Below are positions 1 through 7,673 of a stretch of 25,964 nucleotides of DNA, piece by piece; position 1 is the first letter of the stretch, and each line of letters opens with the position of its first letter. The notes under the pieces were generated by a model. The model was not told the DNA's origin. It ran no database searches and worked only from the letters and a program-made list of their open reading frames with translations. Made by a program: the position numbers and the translations under genes. Origin of the DNA: a candidate division WWE3 bacterium RIFOXYD1_FULL_39_9. GTDB lineage: Bacteria > Patescibacteriota > WWE3 > UBA101185 > UBA10185. The stretch is from the NCBI GenBank assembly GCA_001773295.1, contig MEWG01000042.1, positions 1 through 25,964 of the forward strand, read 5' to 3'.

Positions 1-2
1 TT

Positions 3-2705
3 AGACCAATGGTCCAACTCGAAGGTGGAAGATTTGCCAGCTCAGACTTAAATGAACTCTACAGAAGATTAATAAACAGAAACAATCGTTTGAACAGATT
101 ACTGGACTTAGGAGCACCTGAAATCATCGTTAGAAACGAGAAAAGAATGCTTCAGGAAGCTGTAGATGCTTTGTTTGACTCTTCAAAACAGAGACAGAAA
201 AACAGAGTAACCAGAGGTAAGAAAGAATTAAGATCTCTTGCCGATATGATAAAAGGTAAGCAAGGTATCTTTAGATTGAACTTACTTGGTAAAAGAGTCG
301 ACTACTCGGGAAGAGGAGTTATCATTAACGGTCCTAAATTGAAATTAAATGAATGCGGACTCCCAAAGGAAATGGCTTTGGAACTTTTCAAACCTATGGT
401 TTTGAGAGAAGTTTTAGGCAGAGGTTTTGCTCCTAACGTTAAAAGCGCAAAATACTTTGTAGAACAAAGAAGCGATGAAGTCTGGGATATTTTAGAAGAA
501 ATAGTAAAGGATCATCCTGTACTTTTGAACAGAGCTCCTACACTTTGGAGACTTGGTATACAGGCATTTTATCCAAAACTTATAGAAGGTAATGCGATTA
601 GACTTCACTTGTGTGTCTGTTCAGGTTTTAACGCAGACTTTGACGGTGACCAGATGGCTGTACACGTTCCTCTTGGCGAGGAAGCAAAGCAGGAAGCCAG
701 AGATATCCTTATCTCCACAAATAATCTGTTAAATCCTTCAAACGGAGTACCTTACTCAGTACCTACTAAGATTATGCTGTTTGGAGTTTACTTCATGACT
801 TCCATTGATGAGAAATTCCCTGCATTTCCAAGAATCTTCTCTTCTGAAACAGAGATGACATATGCGATGTATGTTTCAAAAGAAGTTGAACTCAGACAAA
901 AGATAACAATCCAAATGAATGGTGAATTATTGGAAACTTCCCCAGGAAGAATCTTATTCAATAAGATCATCCCGGAAAGTTTCGGCTACATGAACGAGAC
1001 CATGGATAAAAAACAGGTTGTAAAACTTCTTGAAAAAGCTTTCGATAAAGAGACAAACGCTGTCGTAGTTAAATTAATCGATGATATTAAAGACATGGGA
1101 CTTAAATACGGTACGGCCGCAGGTCAGTCAGTTTCACTATCGGATATCGAAGTACCTGCAGCAAGAGAAGGCTTATTGAACAAAGGTAAGGAAACAGTTG
1201 CAGAAATTGATAAAAACTATAAACGTGGATTAATTACAAGAGCAGAAGCCCAAAGACTTACAGAAGATGCATGGAACAATGTTATTGCCGAATTAGATAA
1301 CGCTGTTTGGGATAACCTTGCCGTAGACAATCCTGTTAAAGTACTTGTTAAGTCAGGTTCCACAAGAGCCTCCAGAGACCAGGTAAAGCAGATTTCAGGT
1401 ATGAAAGGTATTGTTGTCGACCCAACCGGAAAAGCGGTAGAAATGCCTATTTTGGGCAACTACAAGTACGGTTTATCTGCACTTGAGTACTTTGTTGGTG
1501 CAAGAGGTGCTAGAAAAGGATTAGTCGATAAAGGTTTGAAGACTGCAGATGCCGGTTACTTAACCCGAAGATTAGTTGATGTTGTTCAAGATGTTTTGGT
1601 AAGAGAAAATGATTGTAATACCGAGAGAGGCCGCCATATCAAGGTTGGTGAGGGAACAATGCTTCAATCATTTGTCGAAAGATTAATCGGAAGAGTATTA
1701 GCGGCCGATGTCAAAGCAGGCAAAAAGGTGCTTTTCAAGAGAAACACTATACTCACCAGATCCGACATCGAGGCTATTGAAAAAGCCGGAGTTGAATACA
1801 TTGAAATTAGATCTCCATTACATTGTGAAACTAGAAGAGGTGTCTGTACACTTTGCTACGGTACAGATCTTATGACAGGCAAGCTTGTCGGAATGGGAAC
1901 CGCGGTAGGTGTTGCGGCAGCTCAGTCAATCGGAGAGCCGGGAACACAGCTAACAATGAGAACTTTCCACACCGGAGGTATTGCAGGAAAAGACATTACT
2001 CAAGGTTTGCCAAGAGTGGAAGAATTAGTTGAAGCTAGATCACCAAAATTCCTTTCAACGATGAGTGAAATCTCCGGAACCGTTAAGATTGTTCAAACCG
2101 GCGACGAGAGAAAAATCTTGGTCATGGCTGCAGATCCAACAGAAGAGACACAGGTCGCTGAGTATTACGTAGATCCGGTAGCGGAAATTGTTGTAGAAGA
2201 TGGTCAGGTAATAGCTCGCGGTGACAGAATAACTGCAGGTCATTTAGATTTAACCGATCTGTTGAGAACCGTTGGTGTTGATGAGACAAAAAGGTATATA
2301 ATCTCTGAGGTTCAGAAGGTTTATGCATCTCAAGGTGTTGCTCTTAACGACAAACATATTGAAGTAATCGTAAAACAGATGTTCAACCACGTTAAAATAG
2401 AAGATCAGGGCGATACTACATTTATGGGCGGCGAGATAGTCACAAAAGCTACATTTGAAGAGCAGAACGAGGAAGTTTTAGCCGGCGGAGGAACTCCTGC
2501 AACAGCCAAACTCACACTTTTGGGCATAACAAAAGCTTCGTTGAACACTGACAGTTTCTTAGCAGCAGCTTCGTTTATACAGACAAGCAATGTATTGACC
2601 GACGCAGCAGCCTCTGGTAAAGTTGATAACTTGTTAGGGTTAAAAGAAAATGTCATTATTGGACGTGAAATTCCTACCGGAGAAGCCGTACGATTAGATA
2701 ATTAA
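3..2705 (+). CDS. rpoC: DNA-directed RNA polymerase subunit beta' (5' partial)
   Basis: This is the large catalytic beta' subunit of RNA polymerase. The frame is open to the window edge and begins Arg-Pro-Met in the conserved RPMVQLEGGRF segment. The ATG at 9 is therefore an internal methionine, and roughly the first 270-330 residues lie upstream. NADFDGDQMAVHVP at about 630-671 carries the three magnesium-binding aspartates (codons 636, 642, 648). The second zinc site is intact: cysteine codons at 1614, 1824, 1845 and 1854, the last three in CETRRGVCTLC. The bridge-helix/trigger-loop region reads AAAQSIGEPGTQLTMRTFH near 1915-1970. It ends 11 bases before rpsL, so it is likely cotranscribed with the str genes. 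No large lineage-specific insertion was seen in the visible part. Confidence 0.98.
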   Translation, partial: RPMVQLEGGRFASSDLNELYRRLINRNNRLNRLLDLGAPEIIVRNEKRMLQEAVDALFDSSKQRQKNRVTRGKKELRSLADMIKGKQGIFRLNLLGKRVDYSGRGVIINGPKLKLNECGLPKEMALELFKPMVLREVLGRGFAPNVKSAKYFVEQRSDEVWDILEEIVKDHPVLLNRAPTLWRLGIQAFYPKLIEGNAIRLHLCVCSGFNADFDGDQMAVHVPLGEEAKQEARDILISTNNLLNPSNGVPYSVPTKIMLFGVYFMTSIDEKFPAFPRIFSSETEMTYAMYVSKEVELRQKITIQMNGELLETSPGRILFNKIIPESFGYMNETMDKKQVVKLLEKAFDKETNAVVVKLIDDIKDMGLKYGTAAGQSVSLSDIEVPAAREGLLNKGKETVAEIDKNYKRGLITRAEAQRLTEDAWNNVIAELDNAVWDNLAVDNPVKVLVKSGSTRASRDQVKQISGMKGIVVDPTGKAVEMPILGNYKYGLSALEYFVGARGARKGLVDKGLKTADAGYLTRRLVDVVQDVLVRENDCNTERGRHIKVGEGTMLQSFVERLIGRVLAADVKAGKKVLFKRNTILTRSDIEAIEKAGVEYIEIRSPLHCETRRGVCTLCYGTDLMTGKLVGMGTAVGVAAAQSIGEPGTQLTMRTFHTGGIAGKDITQGLPRVEELVEARSPKFLSTMSEISGTVKIVQTGDERKILVMAADPTEETQVAEYYVDPVAEIVVEDGQVIARGDRITAGHLDLTDLLRTVGVDETKRYIISEVQKVYASQGVALNDKHIEVIVKQMFNHVKIEDQGDTTFMGGEIVTKATFEEQNEEVLAGGGTPATAKLTLLGITKASLNTDSFLAAASFIQTSNVLTDAAASGKVDNLLGLKENVIIGREIPTGEAVRLDN

Positions 2706-2716
2706 GTAAAGAAAAT

Positions 2717-3136
2717 ATGCCAACTATAAACCAGTTGATTAGAAAAAAGAGAATATCAAAGACAAAAAAGACCAAAACACCTGGTTTGAAGGAGTCGTAC
2801 AACTCTATTAAAAGAAGAGTAGTAAAATTTCCAAGTCCATTTAAAAGAGCGGTTGTTTTATCGGTAAAGACTCAGACCCCTAAGAAACCTAACTCAGCAC
2901 TAAGAAAAGTGGCAAGAGTAAGATTTTCAAATAAGAAAGAAGTAACCGCTTATATCCCAGGAGAAGGTCACAACCTTCAGGAGCACTCGGTAGTTATGGT
3001 AAAAGGCGGAAGAGTAAAGGATTTACCGGGAATTAAGTTTACAATTGTACGTGGTGTTTACGATTTGGCAGGTGTTCAAAAACGCCAGTCATCCAGATCG
3101 ATCTACGGCACAAAAAAGGTAAAAGTTAAGAAATAA
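2717..3136 (+). CDS. rpsL: 30S ribosomal protein S12 (uS12)
   Basis: S12 lines the decoding centre of the small subunit. MPTINQLIRKKR at the start, TPKKPNSALRKVARVRF, PGEGHNLQEHSVV and GGRVKDLPGIKF are all present. These include the lysines and the aspartate that contact the A site (PKKPNS and KDLPG). At 139 residues it is longer than the usual 124 or so. About 13 extra residues (around positions 26-39) sit between the TPGLK segment and SPFKRAVV, which replaces the usual SPQKRGVC. The C-terminal tail is lysine-rich. It lies 11 bases after rpoC and 2 bases before rpsG, with no clear Shine-Dalgarno sequence; the start is preceded by AAAAT. Confidence 0.98.
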   Translation: MPTINQLIRKKRISKTKKTKTPGLKESYNSIKRRVVKFPSPFKRAVVLSVKTQTPKKPNSALRKVARVRFSNKKEVTAYIPGEGHNLQEHSVVMVKGGRVKDLPGIKFTIVRGVYDLAGVQKRQSSRSIYGTKKVKVKK

Positions 3137-3138
3137 AT

Positions 3139-3606
3139 ATGAGATCTAAACAAGCAAAGAAAAGATTAACAATAGCCGATCCTGTGTATAAATCCAAGGT
3201 CGTTGAGAGATTGATAAACATAATGATGATGCACGGTAAGAAGACTTTAGCGAGATCTATCGTATACGATTCAATACAAAAATTGGCGGAAGATAGAAAA
3301 GAAGCCTTGAGAATCTTTGAATTAGCAATCAAAAACGTAATGCCTATTCAGGAAGTTAGATCAAAAAGAGTCGGCGGTGCTACCTACCAAGTTCCTGTAC
3401 CTCTAAAACACGACAGGGCTGAGGCACTTGCCATGAGATGGATTGTTAAAATCGCAAGAAACAAGAGTGGTAGACCTATGGAAGAAAGACTTCACGATGA
3501 AATTAAAAATGCTTCACAAAATACCGGCGATGCAATTAAGAAGAAAGAAGATACTCACAAGATGGCCGAGGCTAACAGAGCTTTCGCACATTTCGCTAGG
3601 TTTTAA
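3139..3606 (+). CDS. rpsG: 30S ribosomal protein S7 (uS7)
   Basis: S7 binds the 3' major domain of 16S rRNA and nucleates assembly of the 30S head. The 155-residue length is normal. Family blocks are visible: MMHGKKTLARSIVYDSI, NVMPIQEVRSKRVGGATYQV, then RAEALAMRWIVKIAR and the C-terminal HKMAEANRAFAHFARF. The gene sits 2 bases after rpsL and 15 bases before fusA, the conserved str order. No Shine-Dalgarno is obvious; the start context is AAATATG. Confidence 0.98.
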   Translation: MRSKQAKKRLTIADPVYKSKVVERLINIMMMHGKKTLARSIVYDSIQKLAEDRKEALRIFELAIKNVMPIQEVRSKRVGGATYQVPVPLKHDRAEALAMRWIVKIARNKSGRPMEERLHDEIKNASQNTGDAIKKKEDTHKMAEANRAFAHFARF

Positions 3607-3621
3607 TTTCCACTAAATTAT

Positions 3622-5703
3622 ATGGCTGATAACACAAACATTACATATCCGTTAGACAAAATACGTAATATAGGTATTATTGCCCATATTGATGCCGGAA
3701 AAACAACAACTACCGAGCGTGTACTTTTTTACACAGGTAAGTCACACAAAATCGGAGAAGTTCATGAAGGTGAAGCTCAGATGGACTGGATGGCTCAGGA
3801 AAGAGAAAGAGGTATAACAATTACTTCTGCTGCTACCACCTGTTTTTGGCTACATCACAGAATAAACATTATTGATACTCCAGGACACGTTGATTTTACT
3901 GCCGAAGTCGAAAGATCCTTAAGAGTTTTGGACGGAGCCGTTATTTTATTAGACTCATCTCAAGGAGTAGAGCCCCAATCCGAAACTGTTTTTAGGCAGG
4001 CAGAGAAATATCACGTTCCCCTACTATTCTTTGCAAATAAACTAGACAAGGTCGGTGGCGATTTCTACATGTCTTTGGATTCAGTTAGCGAAAGACTTAC
4101 CCCAAAAGCAGTAGCTCTCCAATTGCCAATCGGAATCGAGAATGATTTTGAAGCAATCGTCGATTTAGTGGAAAGAAAAGCCTACAAGTTCGAAGGTGTT
4201 AACGGCGTAGATGTTGTTGAAATACCCGTTCCCGAAGATATGAAAGCCAAAGTTGAGGAATTTAGAAACAAACTAGTCGAGAAAGTCGCCGAAGCAGACG
4301 ATTCTTTAATTGAGAAATTTTTGGCTGGGGAAGAATTGTCGATCGAAGAAATAAAGGCAGGCATAAGAAAACTTACAATTTCCGCCAAACTTTATCCAGT
4401 ATTCTGCGGAACCGCGCTTGGTAACAAGGGTGTTCAGTTAATGTTGGACGGAGTTATAAACTACCTTCCTTCACCAAAAGACGTACCGGATGTTTTAGGA
4501 CACACAAAAGACGGCGACCCACTAACATTAAGAGCAGAAGAAGACGGACCGTTTTGTGCTTTAGCCTTCAAGATTCAAACAGATCCATATGTTGGTAGAT
4601 TGACTTACATAAGAGTTTACTCAGGTAAATTGGCTTCAGGGTCATATGTTTTGAACTCAACCAAAGGCTCAAAAGAGAGAATTGGAAGAATTTTGTTAAT
4701 GCACGCAAACAGAAGAGAAGAAGTTAAGGAAATTAGAGCCGGAGAAATTGCTGCAGCCGTGGGTTTGGAAGCAAGAACCGGTGATACAATTTGTGCGGAG
4801 GGTAACGAGATAGTTTTGGAATCCATAAGCTTTGCCGAACCGGTCATCGGAATTGTTCTTGAACCTAAAACAAAGGGCGACCGTGACAAGATGTCCGAAT
4901 CTATCAAGAAATTCCTTGAGGAAGACCCTACTTTGAAAATTAAAACAGACGACGAAACCTCACAGACCGTTTTATACGGAATGGGCGAGTTACATCTGGA
5001 AATTATCGTAGACAGAATGAAAAGAGAGTTCAATGTTGAAGTAAACACAGGTAAACCGCAGGTGGCTTACAGAGAAACCATTAGAAAGACAATGTCTGTT
5101 GAAGGTAAGCATATCAGGCAATCAGGCGGTCGTGGTCAATATGGACACGTTGTGATCAAGATAGAGCCTCTTGAACGTGGAAAAGGCGTTGAATTTATTG
5201 ATAAAGTTGTTGGCGGAGCTATTCCTAGGGAATATATCCCTGCCGTTGAAAAAGGTATTAGAGAAGCCGCTGAGACGGGCATTTTGGCAGGTTATCCGTT
5301 TGTTGATTTCGCAGTAACCCTGATCGATGGTTCTTACCACGAAGTTGACTCCTCGGAAATGGCTTTCAAGATGGCAGCAATAGAAGCATTACGCCAAGCC
5401 CAGAGAAGTGCCGACTCATTCCTTTTGGAACCAATAATGAACGTAGAAGTAGTCGCTCCCGACGAATTTATGGGCGATATCATAGGTAATTTATCAAGTA
5501 AAAGAGGGAAGATTGAACAAACAGAGTCAAGAGGAAATGCCCGTGTTATAACCTCAAAGGTGCCTTTAGCTGAGATGTTTGGTTATGCAACTGAGCTTAG
5601 AGGGATGACACAAGGTAGAGCAACGTTTACAATGGAACCAAGTCATTATGAGGAAGTTCCGGCAAACGTAGCTGAGCAGATTAAGAGTTCAGTCTCAAAA
5701 TAG
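3622..5703 (+). CDS. fusA: Elongation factor G
   Basis: EF-G is the GTPase that drives translocation on the ribosome and, with RRF, recycling. The 693-residue length is normal. GTPase motifs are intact: P-loop AHIDAGKT at residues 21-28, the switch I region RGITITSAATT, DTPGH at 85-89 and NKLD at 139-142. Domains II-V follow; domain IV carries the conserved GGRGQYGHVVIKIEP stretch and the C-terminus has RGMTQGRATFTMEPSHYEEVP. It is the fourth gene of the rpoC-rpsL-rpsG-fusA run. It ends with TAG and is followed by the first sizeable gap of the cluster, 148 bases before the preferred tuf start. Confidence 0.99.
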   Translation: MADNTNITYPLDKIRNIGIIAHIDAGKTTTTERVLFYTGKSHKIGEVHEGEAQMDWMAQERERGITITSAATTCFWLHHRINIIDTPGHVDFTAEVERSLRVLDGAVILLDSSQGVEPQSETVFRQAEKYHVPLLFFANKLDKVGGDFYMSLDSVSERLTPKAVALQLPIGIENDFEAIVDLVERKAYKFEGVNGVDVVEIPVPEDMKAKVEEFRNKLVEKVAEADDSLIEKFLAGEELSIEEIKAGIRKLTISAKLYPVFCGTALGNKGVQLMLDGVINYLPSPKDVPDVLGHTKDGDPLTLRAEEDGPFCALAFKIQTDPYVGRLTYIRVYSGKLASGSYVLNSTKGSKERIGRILLMHANRREEVKEIRAGEIAAAVGLEARTGDTICAEGNEIVLESISFAEPVIGIVLEPKTKGDRDKMSESIKKFLEEDPTLKIKTDDETSQTVLYGMGELHLEIIVDRMKREFNVEVNTGKPQVAYRETIRKTMSVEGKHIRQSGGRGQYGHVVIKIEPLERGKGVEFIDKVVGGAIPREYIPAVEKGIREAAETGILAGYPFVDFAVTLIDGSYHEVDSSEMAFKMAAIEALRQAQRSADSFLLEPIMNVEVVAPDEFMGDIIGNLSSKRGKIEQTESRGNARVITSKVPLAEMFGYATELRGMTQGRATFTMEPSHYEEVPANVAEQIKSSVSK

Positions 5704-5704
5704 C

Positions 5705-5720
5705 TTGTTCTTTTGAACAA
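5705..5720 (+). terminator. Weak hairpin just after fusA, possible terminator
   Basis: TTGTTC (5705-5710) and GAACAA (5715-5720) form a 6-base-pair stem around a TTTT loop, starting 2 bases after the fusA stop. A run of five Ts follows about 10 bases later. The stem is short and AT-rich, so it may only slow polymerase or protect the 3' end. The following 40 bases hold no gene. Confidence 0.25.
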
Positions 5721-5759
5721 AGGCCTTGATTTTTGCCTCTTAATTTGTTTAACTATCTC

Positions 5760-5790
5760 TTGCTAAATCAATTAGATTTTAAAGTATAAA
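5760..5790 (+). promoter_or_regulatory. Candidate promoter upstream of tuf
   Basis: TTGCTA (5760-5765) and TATAAA (5785-5790) resemble -35 and -10 boxes separated by 19 bases, slightly longer than the ideal 17. They lie in the only long gap between fusA and tuf. A separate tuf promoter would suit a very abundant protein. In AT-rich DNA such matches also arise by chance, so this is tentative. Confidence 0.3.
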
Positions 5791-5821
5791 TTTCAATTGC
5801 AAGTTAAGCTTGCAATCGAAG
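5791..5821 (+). promoter_or_regulatory. Hairpin in the tuf leader
   Basis: ATTGCAAG (5796-5803) and CTTGCAAT (5809-5816) are an exact inverted repeat around the 5-base loop TTAAG. Beyond one A.C mismatch the pairing continues for four more pairs (5791-5794 with 5818-5821, the last a U-G), giving 12 pairs in all. It begins directly after the candidate -10 box and ends 30 bases before the tuf ATG. No T-run follows, so it is not a terminator. It could stabilise the 5' end of the tuf message or act in translational control. Confidence 0.45.
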
Positions 5822-5851
5822 ACCAAAGTGTCTTCACAAGAAAGGCTAATT

Positions 5852-7033
5852 ATGGCAGCTGAATTTGTAAGAAACAAAGAGCACCTTAATATTGGAACCA
5901 TTGGTCACGTCGATCACGGAAAGACCACACTGACCTCTGCTATAACAAAGGTGTTAGCTTCTAAGGGTTTGTCTCAATATTACGCATTTGAAAATATAGA
6001 CAAGGCTCCGGAAGAAAGAGAAAGAGGTATTACAATTAACATTACTCACGTCGAGTATGAAACTGAGAAGAGGCACTATGCTCACATAGATGCTCCTGGA
6101 CACGCCGACTATATCAAAAACATGATAACCGGTGCAGCTCAGATGGACGGTGCAATACTTGTTGTATCCGCTCCTGACGGACCTATGCCTCAAACAAGAG
6201 AGCACATTCTCTTGGCAAAACAAGTTAATGTTCCCGCTATCGTAGTTTTTATGAACAAATGCGATATGGTACAGGATCCTGAAATCCTCGACTTGGTAGA
6301 GATGGAAGTAAGAGAATTACTAACCAAATACCAATTCCCGGGCGACGAAGTACCTGTAATCAGAGGATCTGCATTAAAAGCCATCGAAGGCGACGCAGGT
6401 GCTGTTGAAAGCATTATGAAACTTATGGATGCAGTAGATACCTATGTTCCTACTCCAGTAAGAGACTTAGACAAACCATTCCTTATGCCTATTGAGGACG
6501 TTTTCTCAATCTCAGGTAGAGGAACAGTTGTTACAGGAAGAATCGATAGAGGTGTCGTTAAGGTAAACGATGAAGTTGAAATCGTCGGTATTAAAGACAC
6601 TACAAAGACTGTTGTAACAGGTGTTGAAATGTTCAAGAAATCTATGCAAGAAGGCCAGGCAGGCGACAATGTTGGAATTCTTCTTAGAGGAATTGAAAGA
6701 GCCGGTGTTGAAAGAGGCCAGGTTTTGGCTAAAACCGGATCTGTAAAACCACATACTGAATTTGATGCACAAGTATACGTGTTGTCAAAAGAAGAAGGTG
6801 GAAGACACAAGGCATTCTTTAGTGGCTATAGACCTCAGTTTTATCTCAGAACCACTGACGTTACAGGTGAAATTACTTTACCCGATGGCGTAGAGATGGT
6901 AATGCCAGGAGATGATGTTAACCTTAAGGTTAAACTGATTACCCCGGTAGCTCTTGAAGAAGGCTTGAGATTTGCTATTAGAGAAGGTGGACATACAGTT
7001 GGAGCAGGTGTAGTCACCAAGATTACTGCTTAG
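5852..7033 (+). CDS. tuf: Elongation factor Tu
   Basis: EF-Tu delivers aminoacyl-tRNA to the ribosomal A site as a GTP complex. I chose the ATG at 5852 (MAAEFVRNKEHLNIGTIG), which gives 393 residues, the usual length, and has AAAGG about 7 bases upstream. The frame also opens at a TTG at 5810, but those 14 extra residues resemble no EF-Tu and overlap the leader hairpin. GTPase motifs: GHVDHGKT at residues 18-25, RGITINITHVEY, DAPGH with the catalytic histidine, and NKCD. Domains II and III show the expected GRGTVVTGRIDRG and GYRPQFYLRTTDVTG. A GC-rich hairpin follows the stop. Confidence 0.99.
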   Translation: MAAEFVRNKEHLNIGTIGHVDHGKTTLTSAITKVLASKGLSQYYAFENIDKAPEERERGITINITHVEYETEKRHYAHIDAPGHADYIKNMITGAAQMDGAILVVSAPDGPMPQTREHILLAKQVNVPAIVVFMNKCDMVQDPEILDLVEMEVRELLTKYQFPGDEVPVIRGSALKAIEGDAGAVESIMKLMDAVDTYVPTPVRDLDKPFLMPIEDVFSISGRGTVVTGRIDRGVVKVNDEVEIVGIKDTTKTVVTGVEMFKKSMQEGQAGDNVGILLRGIERAGVERGQVLAKTGSVKPHTEFDAQVYVLSKEEGGRHKAFFSGYRPQFYLRTTDVTGEITLPDGVEMVMPGDDVNLKVKLITPVALEEGLRFAIREGGHTVGAGVVTKITA

Positions 7034-7052
7034 AAGTTAGATAGACTTTGAG

Positions 7053-7078
7053 CCCCGCAGGAAACTGCGGGGATCTTT
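7053..7078 (+). terminator. GC-rich hairpin between tuf and rpsJ
   Basis: CCCCGCAG (7053-7060) and CTGCGGGG (7065-7072) are a perfect 8-base-pair inverted repeat closed by the stable tetraloop GAAA. It stands out sharply from its AT-rich surroundings. The tail ATCTTTA has only three Ts in a row, so termination may be partial. It is 19 bases after the tuf stop and 37 bases before rpsJ, and could set the ratio of tuf to S10-operon transcripts or protect the tuf message from 3' decay. Confidence 0.6.
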
Positions 7079-7109
7079 ACTTAAAGAAGAGATAGGTAGG
7101 ATAGAAATT

Positions 7110-7430
7110 ATGGCAAAAGGACAAAAAGAATCAAAAATACGAATAAAACTTAAGTCATACGACAGCAGAATCATTGATTTGAGCTGTTCCAAGATTGTTG
7201 ATACAGCTATAAGAACAGGCGCTCAAGTTGTAGGTCCTATCCCATTACCTACCAGAATTGAGAAATTTACTGTAATTAGAGGTCCGCATATTGATAAAAG
7301 ATCCAGAGAGCAGTTTGAGTTGAGAACTCACAAAAGAGTTATTGACGTGCTTAACCCCACGAGCTCAACTGTAGAGAATCTGTCCAGACTTAGCTTACCT
7401 GCCGGTGTTGGTATTTCGATCAAGATGTGA
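7110..7430 (+). CDS. rpsJ: 30S ribosomal protein S10 (uS10, NusE)
   Basis: S10 is a 30S head protein and, in bacteria generally, a transcription antitermination factor (NusE). The 106 residues include IRIKLKSYDSRIIDLS, GPIPLPTRIEKFTVIRGPH and the C-terminal LSRLSLPAGVGISIKM. A Shine-Dalgarno-like AGGTAGGA lies about 10 bases upstream. The reading frame ends with TGA followed at once by an in-frame TAA. It is isolated between a hairpin upstream and a structured 243-base gap downstream, which is unusual for the first gene of an S10 cluster. Confidence 0.98.
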   Translation: MAKGQKESKIRIKLKSYDSRIIDLSCSKIVDTAIRTGAQVVGPIPLPTRIEKFTVIRGPHIDKRSREQFELRTHKRVIDVLNPTSSTVENLSRLSLPAGVGISIKM

Positions 7431-7436
7431 TAAATT
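7408..7436 (+). promoter_or_regulatory. Possible promoter at the end of rpsJ
   Basis: TTGGTA (7408-7413) and TAAATT (7431-7436) are 17 bases apart and each match four of six consensus bases. They would start an RNA near 7444, just before the foldable rpsJ-rplC segment. The match is modest and could be chance. Confidence 0.2.
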
Positions 7437-7443
7437 ATCCTTT

Positions 7444-7647
7444 GTGCCGTCAGACCGGTAGTAAGTAGGATTTATCCAAGAGATTTTGCCCAGTGACTGA
7501 GTTGATCTGGAGCCAAAATCACCGTATCGCATACTACACACAAATGAGCGAAAATAATAACTGATGTCAAAACTAGTGGATAAAACTTAGATTGGAAAAC
7601 AAACCTTGGAAGCTTCGTGTGGGCGTCCTTTGGGCGCCAATTTTTTT
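7444..7647 (+). ncRNA. Candidate structured leader or small RNA between rpsJ and rplC
   Basis: This 243-base gap has no convincing reading frame but folds well. A long-range stem pairs CCGGT (7455-7459), TAAGT (7462-7466) and TTTATCC (7471-7477) with GGATAAA (7578-7584), ACTTA (7585-7589) and ATTGG (7591-7595): 17 pairs, two of them G-U. Inside it, GATTTTG (7482-7488) pairs with CAAAATC (7514-7520), and CCAG (7490-7493) with CTGG (7507-7510). A short GTAT/ATAC hairpin sits at 7524-7534. GTAGTA (7458-7463) could instead pair with TACTAC (7532-7537). The segment ends in an intrinsic terminator. I recognise no known RNA family. It may be an attenuating leader for rplC and the genes after it, or a separate small RNA. 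The pairings are found by eye, not by energy calculation. Confidence 0.45.
7622..7647 (+). terminator. Intrinsic terminator upstream of rplC
   Basis: GGCGTCC (7622-7628) pairs with GGGCGCC (7632-7638), 7 base pairs including one G-U, across a TTT loop. AA and then seven Ts (7641-7647) follow. This is the best terminator shape in the window, and it lies only 26 bases before the rplC start, inside what is normally one uninterrupted operon. Confidence 0.75.
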
Positions 7648-7673
7648 GTTCGAGTGTAATAAAAAAGGCTTAT

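Noticed and set aside
1..17. Near-palindrome at the very start of the window (arms around AAT)
   Set aside because: It encodes the conserved RPMVQ segment of RpoC, so it is ordinary coding sequence and not a fold-back like the one at the other end.
4617..5048. 143-residue open frame on the - strand within fusA
   Set aside because: Fully inside a strongly conserved gene, no family resemblance and no start signals; a shadow of fusA codon usage.
5810..5851. TTG-initiated N-terminal extension of EF-Tu
   Set aside because: The 14 extra residues are not EF-Tu-like and overlap a leader hairpin; the ATG at 5852 gives the normal length and has a ribosome-binding site.
7561..7577. CTGATG followed by AAAC in the rpsJ-rplC gap, reminiscent of a hammerhead core
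   Set aside because: The core bases do not match the required CUGAUGA...GAAA arrangement and the three helices are not present.
7645..7665. GTTCGA resembling a tRNA T-loop before rplC
   Set aside because: No matching T-stem, anticodon arm or acceptor stem surrounds it; it follows a terminator T-run.
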